64,000 bases of DNA from Actinophytocola algeriensis (GTDB lineage Bacteria > Actinomycetota > Actinomycetes > Mycobacteriales > Pseudonocardiaceae). The notes under the pieces are model-generated. The model made no database searches. It was not told where the DNA came from and saw nothing but the letters and a program-made list of their open reading frames with translations. The stretch is taken from assembly GCF_014203735.1 (NCBI RefSeq), contig NZ_JACHJQ010000004.1:248001-312000 (forward strand), in the 5' to 3' direction. Shown here piece after piece: positions 50,663-57,804 of this stretch. Position 1 is the first letter of the stretch. Every line of letters starts with the position of its first letter. The position numbers and the translations under genes are program-made.

Positions 50663-51860
50663 GACAACGAAGTCGACACTCGCGATCACGGCGGTACTGG
50701 TGGCCGCACTGGCGTGCGGCGCACCGGAGACGACGGCGCCCGCGAACCCGCCGAGCAGCGTTCCCGACACGCCGTCGGCGCCGGTCGAGCTGAACATCCT
50801 CGACGTGGCCGGCAACCTGCAGCTCACGCAGGGCATGATCGACGAGTTCGCCGCTGAGCACCCGGACATCGTCAGCAAGGTCAACTACACCAAGGCGACC
50901 GCGCCGGAGATGCCCGGCAAGCTGCAGGCCGAGCAACGCGGCGGATCGTCGCAGACCCACCTCGTGCTCACCGGCACCGACGGTCTCGCGTCGGTGATCG
51001 AGCAGGAGCTGGTGCTGAAGCTGTTGCCGGACTTCGAGGCCCGGTTCCCGAACCTGACCGGGAACTACCTGCCCGCGGCCGCGGACATGCAGGAACTGGC
51101 ACAGGGACAGGGGATCACGGTCACGTTCTACCCGTCCGGCCCGCTGTTCGAGTACGACCCGAACGTGGTGAAGGACCCGCCGAAGACCACCGACGACCTG
51201 CTCGCGTGGGCGAAGGCCAACCCCGGAAAGTTCCAGTACGCGCAGCCCGCGAACTCCGGTCCCGGCCGGACGTTCCTCATGGGACTGCCGTACCTGCTGG
51301 GTGACGAGGACCCCAAGGACCCGGTGAACGGCTGGGACAAGACGTGGGAGTACCTGGCCGAGCTGGGCAAGTACGTCGACTACTACCCGACCGGCACCAC
51401 CGACACCATGAAGAACCTGGCCAACGGCACGGTCAACATGGTCGCCACCACCACCGGCTGGGACATCAACCCGCGCGTGCTCGGCACGGTGCCCGCGCAC
51501 ATGGAGACGACCACGCTCGACGGCTTCCACTGGGTGACGGACGCGCACTACGCCGTCGTGCCGCGCGGGGTGTCGGAGGACGTGCTGTCGGCGAACCTCG
51601 CGCTGATCGAGTGGATGCTGCAGCCGGAACAGCAGGCGAAGGCGTACGACAAGGGCTACTTCTACCCGGGCCCCGCGGTCAAGGACGTGACGCTGGACAT
51701 GGCGCCGCAGGAGTCGCAGGACGCGATCGAGAAGTTCGGGCGGCCCGAGTACGACCAGCTGATCGAGCACAACCCGCAGGAGACGTCGCTCCCGGCGGAG
51801 CAGCAGGTGGCCGCGTTCCAGCGCTGGGACCGGGAGATCGGCTCGGGGAAGACCAAGTGA
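50655..51860 (+). CDS. ABC transporter substrate-binding lipoprotein (family 1)
   Basis: 401 residues. Lipobox LVAALAC-G ends the signal peptide near residue 21. After a Pro/Thr/Ser-rich linker (APETTAPANPPSSVPDTPSAP) the domain resembles family 1/PotD-type binding proteins: LTGTDGLASVIEQELV, TFYPSGPLFEYDPN, YLAELGKYVDYYPTGTT. AGGAG precedes the ATG by 8 nt. It overlaps the Tat-protein gene by 8 bp. The ligand may be a sugar or organic polyamine-like product of the exported enzyme. Confidence 0.9.
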   Translation: MRRTTKSTLAITAVLVAALACGAPETTAPANPPSSVPDTPSAPVELNILDVAGNLQLTQGMIDEFAAEHPDIVSKVNYTKATAPEMPGKLQAEQRGGSSQTHLVLTGTDGLASVIEQELVLKLLPDFEARFPNLTGNYLPAAADMQELAQGQGITVTFYPSGPLFEYDPNVVKDPPKTTDDLLAWAKANPGKFQYAQPANSGPGRTFLMGLPYLLGDEDPKDPVNGWDKTWEYLAELGKYVDYYPTGTTDTMKNLANGTVNMVATTTGWDINPRVLGTVPAHMETTTLDGFHWVTDAHYAVVPRGVSEDVLSANLALIEWMLQPEQQAKAYDKGYFYPGPAVKDVTLDMAPQESQDAIEKFGRPEYDQLIEHNPQETSLPAEQQVAAFQRWDREIGSGKTK

Positions 51861-51904
51861 GCGGAGCGAGCGGAGCGAGCGGAGTGAGCGGAGCGAACAG
51901 TTGA
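51857..51904 (+). CDS. 15-codon coupling mini-ORF made of a 9-bp tandem repeat
   Basis: A GTG at 51857 overlaps the lipoprotein stop as GTGA. The frame reads VSGASGASGVSGANS and stops at a TGA (51902-51904) that overlaps the ATPase TTG start as TTGA. It therefore bridges the two genes by two 4-bp overlaps. The DNA is four copies of GAGCGGAGY (51859-51894), each with Shine-Dalgarno-like GGAG. A peptide function is unlikely; translational coupling is the plausible role. Confidence 0.4.
   Translation: MSGASGASGVSGANS
51859..51894. repeat. four tandem 9-bp repeats GAGCGGAGC
   Basis: Units at 51859, 51868, 51877 and 51886; the third ends in T instead of C. It lies in the 40-bp gap between binding-protein and ATPase genes. 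Unit length (9 bp) keeps any traversing frame unchanged when copy number varies. Confidence 0.8.
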
Positions 51905-52947
51905 ACACAGCCTTTGCTGAACTCCACATCGATCACGTCAGCCGTGCGTTCGGTGAGCACATCGCCTTGCGGGAACTCGATCTCACCATCAAGGGCGGCG
52001 AGTTCGTCGCGCTGCTGGGGCCCTCCGGGTGCGGGAAGTCGACCGCGCTCAACTGCCTCGCCGGGCTGCTGCCGTTGACCGGCGGGCAGATCCTCATGGA
52101 CGGCAAGCGGGTCGACACGCTGCCGCCCGAGAAGCGCGGCTTCGGCATGGTGTTCCAGAACTACGCGCTGTTCCCGCACATGTCGGTGCGGCGCAACGTC
52201 GCGTTCGGACTGTCCATGCGCAAGGTCGCCCGCACCGAGCGGGAACGCAGGGTCGACGAGGCGCTGCGGCTCGTGCAGCTCACCGACCACGCGGCGAAGT
52301 TCCCCGCACAGCTGTCCGGCGGGCAGCAGCAGCGGGTCGCGATCGCGCGGGCCATCGTGCTGGAGCCGCGGCTCGTGCTGATGGACGAGCCACTGTCCAA
52401 CCTGGACGCCGCGCTGCGGCTGGAGATGCGCTCGGAGATCCGGCGCCTGCACCAGACGCTCGGCCTCACCACCGTGTACGTGACGCACGACCAGGAGGAG
52501 GCGCTCGCGCTCGCCGACCGGCTGGTCGTGCTGCGGGACGGCCTCGTCCAGCAGATCGGGTCACCAGAGGAGGTGTACGCGCACCCGGCGAACCGGTACG
52601 TGGCCGGTTTCATGGGCTACCGCAACCTGCTGCCGGTCGCGATGTCCACATCGGACACGGTGACGGGCGAGGGGTTCACGCTGTCCGGGGTCAACCGCGA
52701 CGGGCTCACCGAGGGCGCGGCGGTCGCCGCGTTCCGGCCGACGGACGTGACGGTCGCCGACACCGAGGGCGAGAACACCGTGCGCGCCGCGGTGGAGATC
52801 GTCGAGTACCACGGCCGCGAGCAGGCGGTCGAGGCCCGGCTGCCCGGCGGCGAGGCACTGCACGTGCGGACCGAGAGCCGCCTCGCACCCGGCGACGAGG
52901 TGCTGTTCCACGTGCCGCGCGAGCGGGTCCTGGTGTTCGCGCCATGA
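51901..52947 (+). CDS. ABC transporter ATP-binding protein, PotA/UgpC type
   Basis: 348 residues. Walker A LLGPSGCGKSTALNCLAG, Q-loop MVFQNYALFPHMSV, signature [16 protein letters not shown], Walker B LVLMDEPLSNLDA, H-loop VTHDQEEALALADR. The C-terminal ~110 residues form a TOBE/OB domain (AAVAAFRPTDVTVADTEG). It starts at a TTG right after a tandem-repeat spacer. It overlaps the first permease by ATGA. Acts on the inner face of the membrane with both permeases. Confidence 0.93.
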   Translation: MNTAFAELHIDHVSRAFGEHIALRELDLTIKGGEFVALLGPSGCGKSTALNCLAGLLPLTGGQILMDGKRVDTLPPEKRGFGMVFQNYALFPHMSVRRNVAFGLSMRKVARTERERRVDEALRLVQLTDHAAKFPAQLSGGQQQRVAIARAIVLEPRLVLMDEPLSNLDAALRLEMRSEIRRLHQTLGLTTVYVTHDQEEALALADRLVVLRDGLVQQIGSPEEVYAHPANRYVAGFMGYRNLLPVAMSTSDTVTGEGFTLSGVNRDGLTEGAAVAAFRPTDVTVADTEGENTVRAAVEIVEYHGREQAVEARLPGGEALHVRTESRLAPGDEVLFHVPRERVLVFAP

Positions 52948-53837
52948 CCGTGACCGCGCCGGAGCGGCCGAGCCTCAAGCACCGCCTGGCCGAACGCGGG
53001 GTCGACCGGACCCTGCTGCTGCTCGTGCCCGGCGTGCTGTTCGTGGTGCTCCTGTTCGCCTACCCGGTCCTGTATGGACTCCAGCTGTCGTTCCAGCCGG
53101 CCGAGGGCGGCAGCCCGTTCGCCAACTACAGCACGTTCTTCTCCGACCCGTACCTCGCGGACACGATCTGGACCACGCTGCGGCTCGCGATCCCGGCGGC
53201 GCTGATCAACGTGCTGGCGTCGATCCCGATCGCGTACCGGCTGCGGGGCAGGTTCCGCGGCAAGCGGTTCCTCACCACGATCCTCGTCGTCCCGATCACT
53301 CTCGGCACCGTCCTCACCGCCGAGGGGCTGAAGCAGTACCTGAGCCCGGTCGGCTGGTTCAACCGGATCCTGATGGCGCTCGGCATGGACGAGCCGATGC
53401 GGCTCGTGCCGAGCTGGACCGCGGTGCTGTTCTCGCTGATCATCACCGGGTTCCCGTTCGCGTTCCTGCTGACGCTGTCCTACCTGTCCGGCATCGACCC
53501 GACGCTGGAGCAGGCCGCGGCGACGCTGGGCGCGGACTGGCGGCGCCGCTTCCGGTACATCACGCTGCCGCTGCTCGCGCCAGGCCTCGCGATCACGTTC
53601 TGCCTGACGTTCGTGCTCGCGTTCTCCGTGTTCCCGTCGGCCTACCTGGTCGGGCTGCCGCAGGGGGAGACGCGGGTGATGTCGATCGCCGCGTACGAGG
53701 CCGCGTTCCGGGACGGCGACTACCCGATGGGCTCCACCATCGCGGTGATCATGGCGGTGGTGATGCTGGTGGTCATCGCGCTGGTGCTCGCCTGGCGGTC
53801 CCGGCTCTACCGCGGCGCGACGGGAGGCAAGGGATGA
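52944..53837 (+). CDS. ABC transporter permease, PotB type
   Basis: 297 residues, six TM helices. LLLLVPGVLFVVLLFAYPVLYGLQLSF opens as in PotB-like subunits. The EAA loop is TLEQAAATLGADWRRRFRYITLPLLAPGL. ATG at 52944 overlaps the ATPase stop (ATGA); its own stop overlaps the next permease start (ATGA). It forms the pore with the partner permease. Confidence 0.93.
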   Translation: MTVTAPERPSLKHRLAERGVDRTLLLLVPGVLFVVLLFAYPVLYGLQLSFQPAEGGSPFANYSTFFSDPYLADTIWTTLRLAIPAALINVLASIPIAYRLRGRFRGKRFLTTILVVPITLGTVLTAEGLKQYLSPVGWFNRILMALGMDEPMRLVPSWTAVLFSLIITGFPFAFLLTLSYLSGIDPTLEQAAATLGADWRRRFRYITLPLLAPGLAITFCLTFVLAFSVFPSAYLVGLPQGETRVMSIAAYEAAFRDGDYPMGSTIAVIMAVVMLVVIALVLAWRSRLYRGATGGKG

Positions 53838-54811
53838 GGCTTGGTGGTCGCCGCCGGAAGTCCTCCGGGGTCTCGACGGCCCAGCTCCCCGCTGGGCGCA
53901 CGGCCGAAAGGCCCGAGTACGACCCGGTACGAGGACCTTCCGGCCGCACGCCCAGCGAGAACCTGGATCCGCCGATACCCGCGAAGGATTTCCGGCGGCG
54001 ACCACTCACCGTCGGCGGGTGGCTGGTGTGGGGCGCGGTCGCGTTCTTCCTCGTCAACCTGGTGGGGCTGGTCGCCTCGGTGGTGGTGAACTCGTTCGCC
54101 GTCACCTGGTTCGACACGTGGTGGCCGAGTGGGCTGACCGCGCAGTACTACAGCATGGCGTGGCAGGAGATGGCCCTGCTGGACGTGCTCGTGGTGACGC
54201 TGCAGGTGTCGGCGGCGGTGGTCGTGCTGTCGGTGCTCATCGGGGTGCCGACCGCGTACGCGCTGGCACGCAGGACGTTCTTCGGGAAGCGGCTGATCAC
54301 CGTGCTGTTCCTGCTGCCGATCCTGTTGCCGCCCATGACCTACGGGATCCCGCTCGCGACCGTGCTGTACAAGTTCGACCTCGCGGGCAGCATGACCGGC
54401 GTGATCATCGCGAACCTGGTGCCGTCGGTGCCGTTCGTGGTGCTCACGATGACCCCGTTCATCGAGCAGATCGACCCGAAGATCGAGGCCGCCGCCCGCA
54501 TGTGCGGGGCGAACACGGCCGCGGTGTTCGGCCGGGTGCTCGCGCCGCTCCTGGTACCGGGCATCCTCGCGGCGTCGATCCTCGTGCTGGTCCGGACGGT
54601 CGGCATGTTCGAGCTGACGTTCCTCACCGCGGGCCCCGGCAGCCAGACGCTCGTGGTGTCGTTGTACGAGGCCATGTTCTCGGCGGGCATCCGCGCGCAA
54701 CAGGCGGTGGACGCCATGGCAGTGATCTACACCGGATCCATGCTCGTGCTCCTGGTGATCGCGCTACGGTTCGTGAACCCGACGCAGCTCGTCACCAGGC
54801 TGAAGGAGTGA
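53834..54811 (+). CDS. ABC transporter permease, PotC type, with MITE-derived N-terminus
   Basis: 325 residues. From ~57 on it is a normal PotC-like permease: RRPLTVGGWLVWGAVAFFLVNLVGLVASVV (in parts), and an EAA loop KIEAAARMCGANTAAVFGRVLAPLLVPGI. The ATG at 53834 overlaps the previous stop (ATGA) and ten bases later a 162-bp MITE-like element begins; it is 54 codons, in frame, and encodes AQLPAGRTAERPEYDPVRG and similar. The added ~54 residues are hydrophilic and presumably cytosolic. They are absent from ordinary PotC proteins, so the insertion seems tolerated. Confidence 0.9.
   Translation: MRLGGRRRKSSGVSTAQLPAGRTAERPEYDPVRGPSGRTPSENLDPPIPAKDFRRRPLTVGGWLVWGAVAFFLVNLVGLVASVVVNSFAVTWFDTWWPSGLTAQYYSMAWQEMALLDVLVVTLQVSAAVVVLSVLIGVPTAYALARRTFFGKRLITVLFLLPILLPPMTYGIPLATVLYKFDLAGSMTGVIIANLVPSVPFVVLTMTPFIEQIDPKIEAAARMCGANTAAVFGRVLAPLLVPGILAASILVLVRTVGMFELTFLTAGPGSQTLVVSLYEAMFSAGIRAQQAVDAMAVIYTGSMLVLLVIALRFVNPTQLVTRLKE
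53844..54005. mobile_element. 162-bp MITE-like element, copy 2, inside the permease gene
   Basis: Perfect 16-bp terminal inverted repeats GTGGTCGCCGCCGGAA (53844-53859) and TTCCGGCGGCGACCAC (53990-54005). Same length as copy 1 (21562-21723). The interior shares CGGCCCAGCT, AGTACGA-CC-GTACGAGGAC and ACCTGGATCC in the same order, so the two copies are homologous although diverged. The 162 bp keep the permease reading frame open. Confidence 0.85.
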
Positions 54812-54814
54812 GGC

Positions 54815-55891
54815 ATGCGGCTGACCGGCCACGCGTATCCGTGGGACGTACTGGGGGACCCGGGTTTCGCGGGCCGTGCCGATGGCATGGCGACCGTGGC
54901 GCTGGCGGCCGCGTACCACTCGGTCCGCGCCGCGACGCCGCAGCACCCCAAGCACCAGCTGGTGACCGCGTCCTACGCCGCGCTGTACCGGCCGGTGCGC
55001 CCTTCGGTCTGGCAGGGCCGCCGCCTCCGGCCGCTCGAACCGGCGTGGATGTCCACACCGGACTCGTGGGGTCTCGCGGCCGACCGGTTGCGCGCCGCGG
55101 GGCTGCGGGTGTCGGCGTGGGTGGTGCTGACGCACAACTCCAGGCTCGGTACCGAGTTCCCGGACGTGGCGGTGGTCAACTGCTTCGGTGACCGGTACCC
55201 GTACGCGCTGTGCCCGTCCCACGAGGAGGTCCGCGCGTACGCGGCCACGCTGGCGGTGGAGGCGGCCGCGGAGGCCGACGAGGTGTCGCTCGAGGCGTGT
55301 GGCCAGCTCGGCCTGACGCACGGTTCCCACCACGAGAAGACCGAGAACGCCTGGACGACGACCGCCCAGCGGTGGCTGTCGGTGTGCTGCTGCACGGAGT
55401 GCCAGAAGGCGTGGTCCGACCGCGGCCTGGACCCGGTGTGGGTGCTCTCGACACTGCGGGAGGCCGTGCGCACGTCGTCGGAGGTGCCCTTCGCCGACGA
55501 ACTGCTGGCCACCCGCCACGCGGCGACCGACCTGCTGCGCGCGGAGGTCCTGGCTGGCCTGGACGTGCCGGTGGTCCTGCACGCCCACCCGGACCCGTGG
55601 ATGACGGGCGCGTCCCCTGGCCTGACCCCGTCCACCGGCCCCGATGTCTCCGCGCTGGTCGTCCCGGCGTGGCCGGTGGACAGCGCGCCGGTGGTGGCGG
55701 CGGCGGTCGAGCGGGGGCGGCCAGTGGATGCCTACGTGACGGTCCTGCAGTCCGAGGACGGTCTCGTCGACCACGCCCGCGCCGTGGCGGCGGCGGGCGC
55801 GACCGGGCTCGCCTTCTACCACCTGGGGCTGGCTCCGTCCTGGCGCCTGCCCACGATCACCGCGATGGCGAAGGCGGCTCAGCGGGCCTGA
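54815..55891 (+). CDS. conserved hypothetical protein of the glycan import operon
   Basis: 358 residues without signal peptide. The N-terminal HAYPWDVLGDPGFAGRADGM, later DEVSLEACGQLGLTHGSHHEKT, a cysteine cluster SVCCCTECQKAW and VTVLQSEDGLVDHARAVAAAGATGLAFYHLGL suggest an alpha/beta-barrel fold, like GH-type TIM barrels, but I cannot name the family. The CCCTEC could bind metal. AAGGAG precedes the ATG by about 7 nt, and it closes the operon, so it likely acts on the imported compound. Confidence 0.75.
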   Translation: MRLTGHAYPWDVLGDPGFAGRADGMATVALAAAYHSVRAATPQHPKHQLVTASYAALYRPVRPSVWQGRRLRPLEPAWMSTPDSWGLAADRLRAAGLRVSAWVVLTHNSRLGTEFPDVAVVNCFGDRYPYALCPSHEEVRAYAATLAVEAAAEADEVSLEACGQLGLTHGSHHEKTENAWTTTAQRWLSVCCCTECQKAWSDRGLDPVWVLSTLREAVRTSSEVPFADELLATRHAATDLLRAEVLAGLDVPVVLHAHPDPWMTGASPGLTPSTGPDVSALVVPAWPVDSAPVVAAAVERGRPVDAYVTVLQSEDGLVDHARAVAAAGATGLAFYHLGLAPSWRLPTITAMAKAAQRA

Positions 55892-55916
55892 TGGCTGGAT
55901 TGCCGTACGTCGTTCT

Positions 55917-55990
55917 GGCAGGCAGCCTTGGGTGTGGTGTGGGGCTTGCACCCCCCGTGCGCGCCTTTCGCGCCTTCGGGTTCTGGTGGT
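55917..55990. repeat. intergenic repeat between convergent genes, GCGCCTTTCGCGCC type
   Basis: The segment matches 10164-10222 (GGCAGGCA, CTTGGGTG, GGTGTGGGGCTTGCACCCCC) and ends with TTCTGGTGGTG, also found at 21764-21774. It separates the convergent glycan operon and the GNAT gene. Confidence 0.6.
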
Positions 55991-55995
55991 GTCCT

Positions 55996-56490
55996 TTAGC
56001 CAATCCAGTAGCGGCGGTTGTGGCCGTCGCTGCTCTCCAGTACGCCGCCGCAGTGCTCGATCACCTTCTGCGACGCGGTGTTCGTCTCGTCGCACGTGAG
56101 CAGCGCGCGGGTAACACCGCGTGCGCGGGCCACCGGCAGGCTCTGTCGCAGGATCTCCTTCGCGTGGCCGCGGCCGCGGCGGGCGGGGAGGACGCAGTAG
56201 CCGATGTGCCCGCCGAGCACCGCGAGGGTGGCGTTCAACTCGTGGCGGATCGACGTGCGGCCGACGATGACGCCGCCGGCCTCGGCGACCAGGAACGTCG
56301 CCGGGACGAAGCCGTCGAGCCGCGCACCGGCCTCGACCTCCGCGAGCCTGCGCAGGTAGCCCGGCCAGTCCAGCCCGTCGAGGCCCAGGCCGAACACGAT
56401 ACCCTCGCGGGCCATCACCTCGTGCGCCGCGCGGAACTCCGCTTCGTCGCCAGGGCCGGGTGGGCGGAGTGTCAGAGCTGGAAGTGCCAT
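55996..56490 (-). CDS. GNAT family N-acetyltransferase
   Basis: 164 residues. The acetyl-CoA motif is IGYCVLPARRGRGHAKEILRQSL (RRGRGHA as loop), followed by ALLTCDETNTASQKVIEHCGG, typical of motif B. EAEFRAAHEVMAREGI at the start is shared with RimJ/YafP-like members. The acceptor is unknown. The ATG at 56490 overlaps the upstream methyltransferase gene by 19 bp; longer upstream starts would extend into that gene. Confidence 0.9.
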   Translation of the reverse strand: MALPALTLRPPGPGDEAEFRAAHEVMAREGIVFGLGLDGLDWPGYLRRLAEVEAGARLDGFVPATFLVAEAGGVIVGRTSIRHELNATLAVLGGHIGYCVLPARRGRGHAKEILRQSLPVARARGVTRALLTCDETNTASQKVIEHCGGVLESSDGHNRRYWIG

Positions 56491-57338
56491 ACGACCATCA
56501 CCGGGATGCCCGCGTCGGCGGCGGCCGTCGCCTCCGGTACCAGTGCGGCCAGCGACCACGGCCACACGTCCCACGGGCCGGGGTCGGTGGCGCGCTCACC
56601 GGAAGGCGGCGCCAGCACCGGTTCCACGCACCGCCGCACCTGGAAACCCGCCGCCAGTGCGGCGCGCACGTAGTCGCCGATCAGGTGCCGGTGCGCCGGC
56701 GCGCGGACCGGGCGTCCCTCGGCGTCCCGCAGTGACGGCACGGCGCCACGCAGCACCCGTTCCGGGTGCATGTCCGCGATCACCACGTGCCCGCCCGGCC
56801 GCAGGACGCGGGCGAACTCCGCCAGCACGGGGTCCAGCGACGGCACGTGCGTCAGCGCCAGTCCGCACGTCACGAGGTCCACGCCGGCGTCCGCGACCGG
56901 CAGCGCGGTCACGTCGCCGACCCGGAAGTCGTTGGCAGGCAGGCGTTTGCGTGCGCGGTCGAGCATGTCGGGCGACTTGTCGACACCGATGACCTGGTGC
57001 CCGCGCGCGGTGAGCAGTGCGGAGTACCGGCCGGTGCCGCACGCGGCGTCCACGGCCGGGCCGGGCGGCAGGTCCGCCAGGATCTCCGCGAGCACCGGTT
57101 CGTCCACGTCGAACGCCGAGTTCGGGCCGTCGTACGTCGGCGCCCACCGCCCGTATCCGTCCACTGTGGAGACCGGGGTGGTGGTGACGCCCTCGGTCAG
57201 CGCCGGGTCGTCGAGCAGCGTGCGGATCTCCCTGATCCGCGCCTCGACGAACTCCCGGTCGTGTTCACCGCCGAAGGCCCGCAGCAGCGCGAGGCCCTCC
57301 ATCCCGAGCACGTACGACAGCGGCTGTTCATACCCCAT
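56472..57338 (-). CDS. SAM-dependent methyltransferase
   Basis: 288 residues. A class I Rossmann methyltransferase: motif I AVDAACGTGRYSALLTARG (about 94-112), VIGVDKSPDML for motif post-I, FRVGDVTALPVADAGVDLVTCGLAL, then RVLRPGGHVVIADMHPE. The first ~60 residues are an extra helical segment (DREFVEARIREIRTLLDDP). Substrate unknown. It overlaps the GNAT gene by 19 bp, so the two are translated together. Confidence 0.9.
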   Translation of the reverse strand: MGYEQPLSYVLGMEGLALLRAFGGEHDREFVEARIREIRTLLDDPALTEGVTTTPVSTVDGYGRWAPTYDGPNSAFDVDEPVLAEILADLPPGPAVDAACGTGRYSALLTARGHQVIGVDKSPDMLDRARKRLPANDFRVGDVTALPVADAGVDLVTCGLALTHVPSLDPVLAEFARVLRPGGHVVIADMHPERVLRGAVPSLRDAEGRPVRAPAHRHLIGDYVRAALAAGFQVRRCVEPVLAPPSGERATDPGPWDVWPWSLAALVPEATAAADAGIPVMVVWHFQL

Positions 57339-57378
57339 CCGGCGAGGCTAGCCAGCCCGGCGCGGCGCGGGCGACCGA

Positions 57379-57804
57379 TTAACCGCCGGTGTTGATGTCC
57401 ACCAGCACGGTCGCCGCGGTCGCCGACGCCTCGGCCAGCACCTCGGCCACGCGGGCGTCGCCGGTCAGGTTCGGGTTGCCGCGCGCGACGAGGTCCCTGG
57501 CCAGCTCCGCCACCCGCGACGCCGCCGCGGCGATGTCCTTCGGCACCTCGGTTGCCTTGCGCAGCGCGGCTTTCCGCGCCGCGCCCTTCGCCGCGAGGTA
57601 CTCCGTGTACGCGGCCGCGTCGGCCTCGGCGAGCCGCAGCAGGTCGGCACGCAGCCCGTCGGCGGTCGTCGCCACGGGTTCGTCGTCGCTGAAGCGGGCC
57701 GCCATCGCCACCAGTGCGGCGGCGGCGGCCGCGGTCGTCGCCGCCACCGCCCCGCCGCCCGGTGCCGCCGTGCGGGCCGCGACCGCGTCCAGGAAGGACT
57801 TCAC
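57379..57804 (-). CDS. fchA: formimidoyltetrahydrofolate cyclodeaminase-like protein (FchA)
   Basis: 141 residues, shorter than the ~205 of typical FchA. SFLDAVAARTAAPGGGAVAATTAAAAAALV (core PGGGAVAA) is the family start, and AAAASRVAELARDLVARGNPNLTGD (core GNPN--SD) the middle conserved part. The enzyme deaminates 5-formimidoyl-THF to 5,10-methenyl-THF. The GTG overlaps the fhs stop (GTGA), consistent with a one-carbon folate operon. The reduced length (lacking the C-terminal ~60 residues) makes activity uncertain. Confidence 0.85.
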   Translation of the reverse strand: MKSFLDAVAARTAAPGGGAVAATTAAAAAALVAMAARFSDDEPVATTADGLRADLLRLAEADAAAYTEYLAAKGAARKAALRKATEVPKDIAAAASRVAELARDLVARGNPNLTGDARVAEVLAEASATAATVLVDINTGG

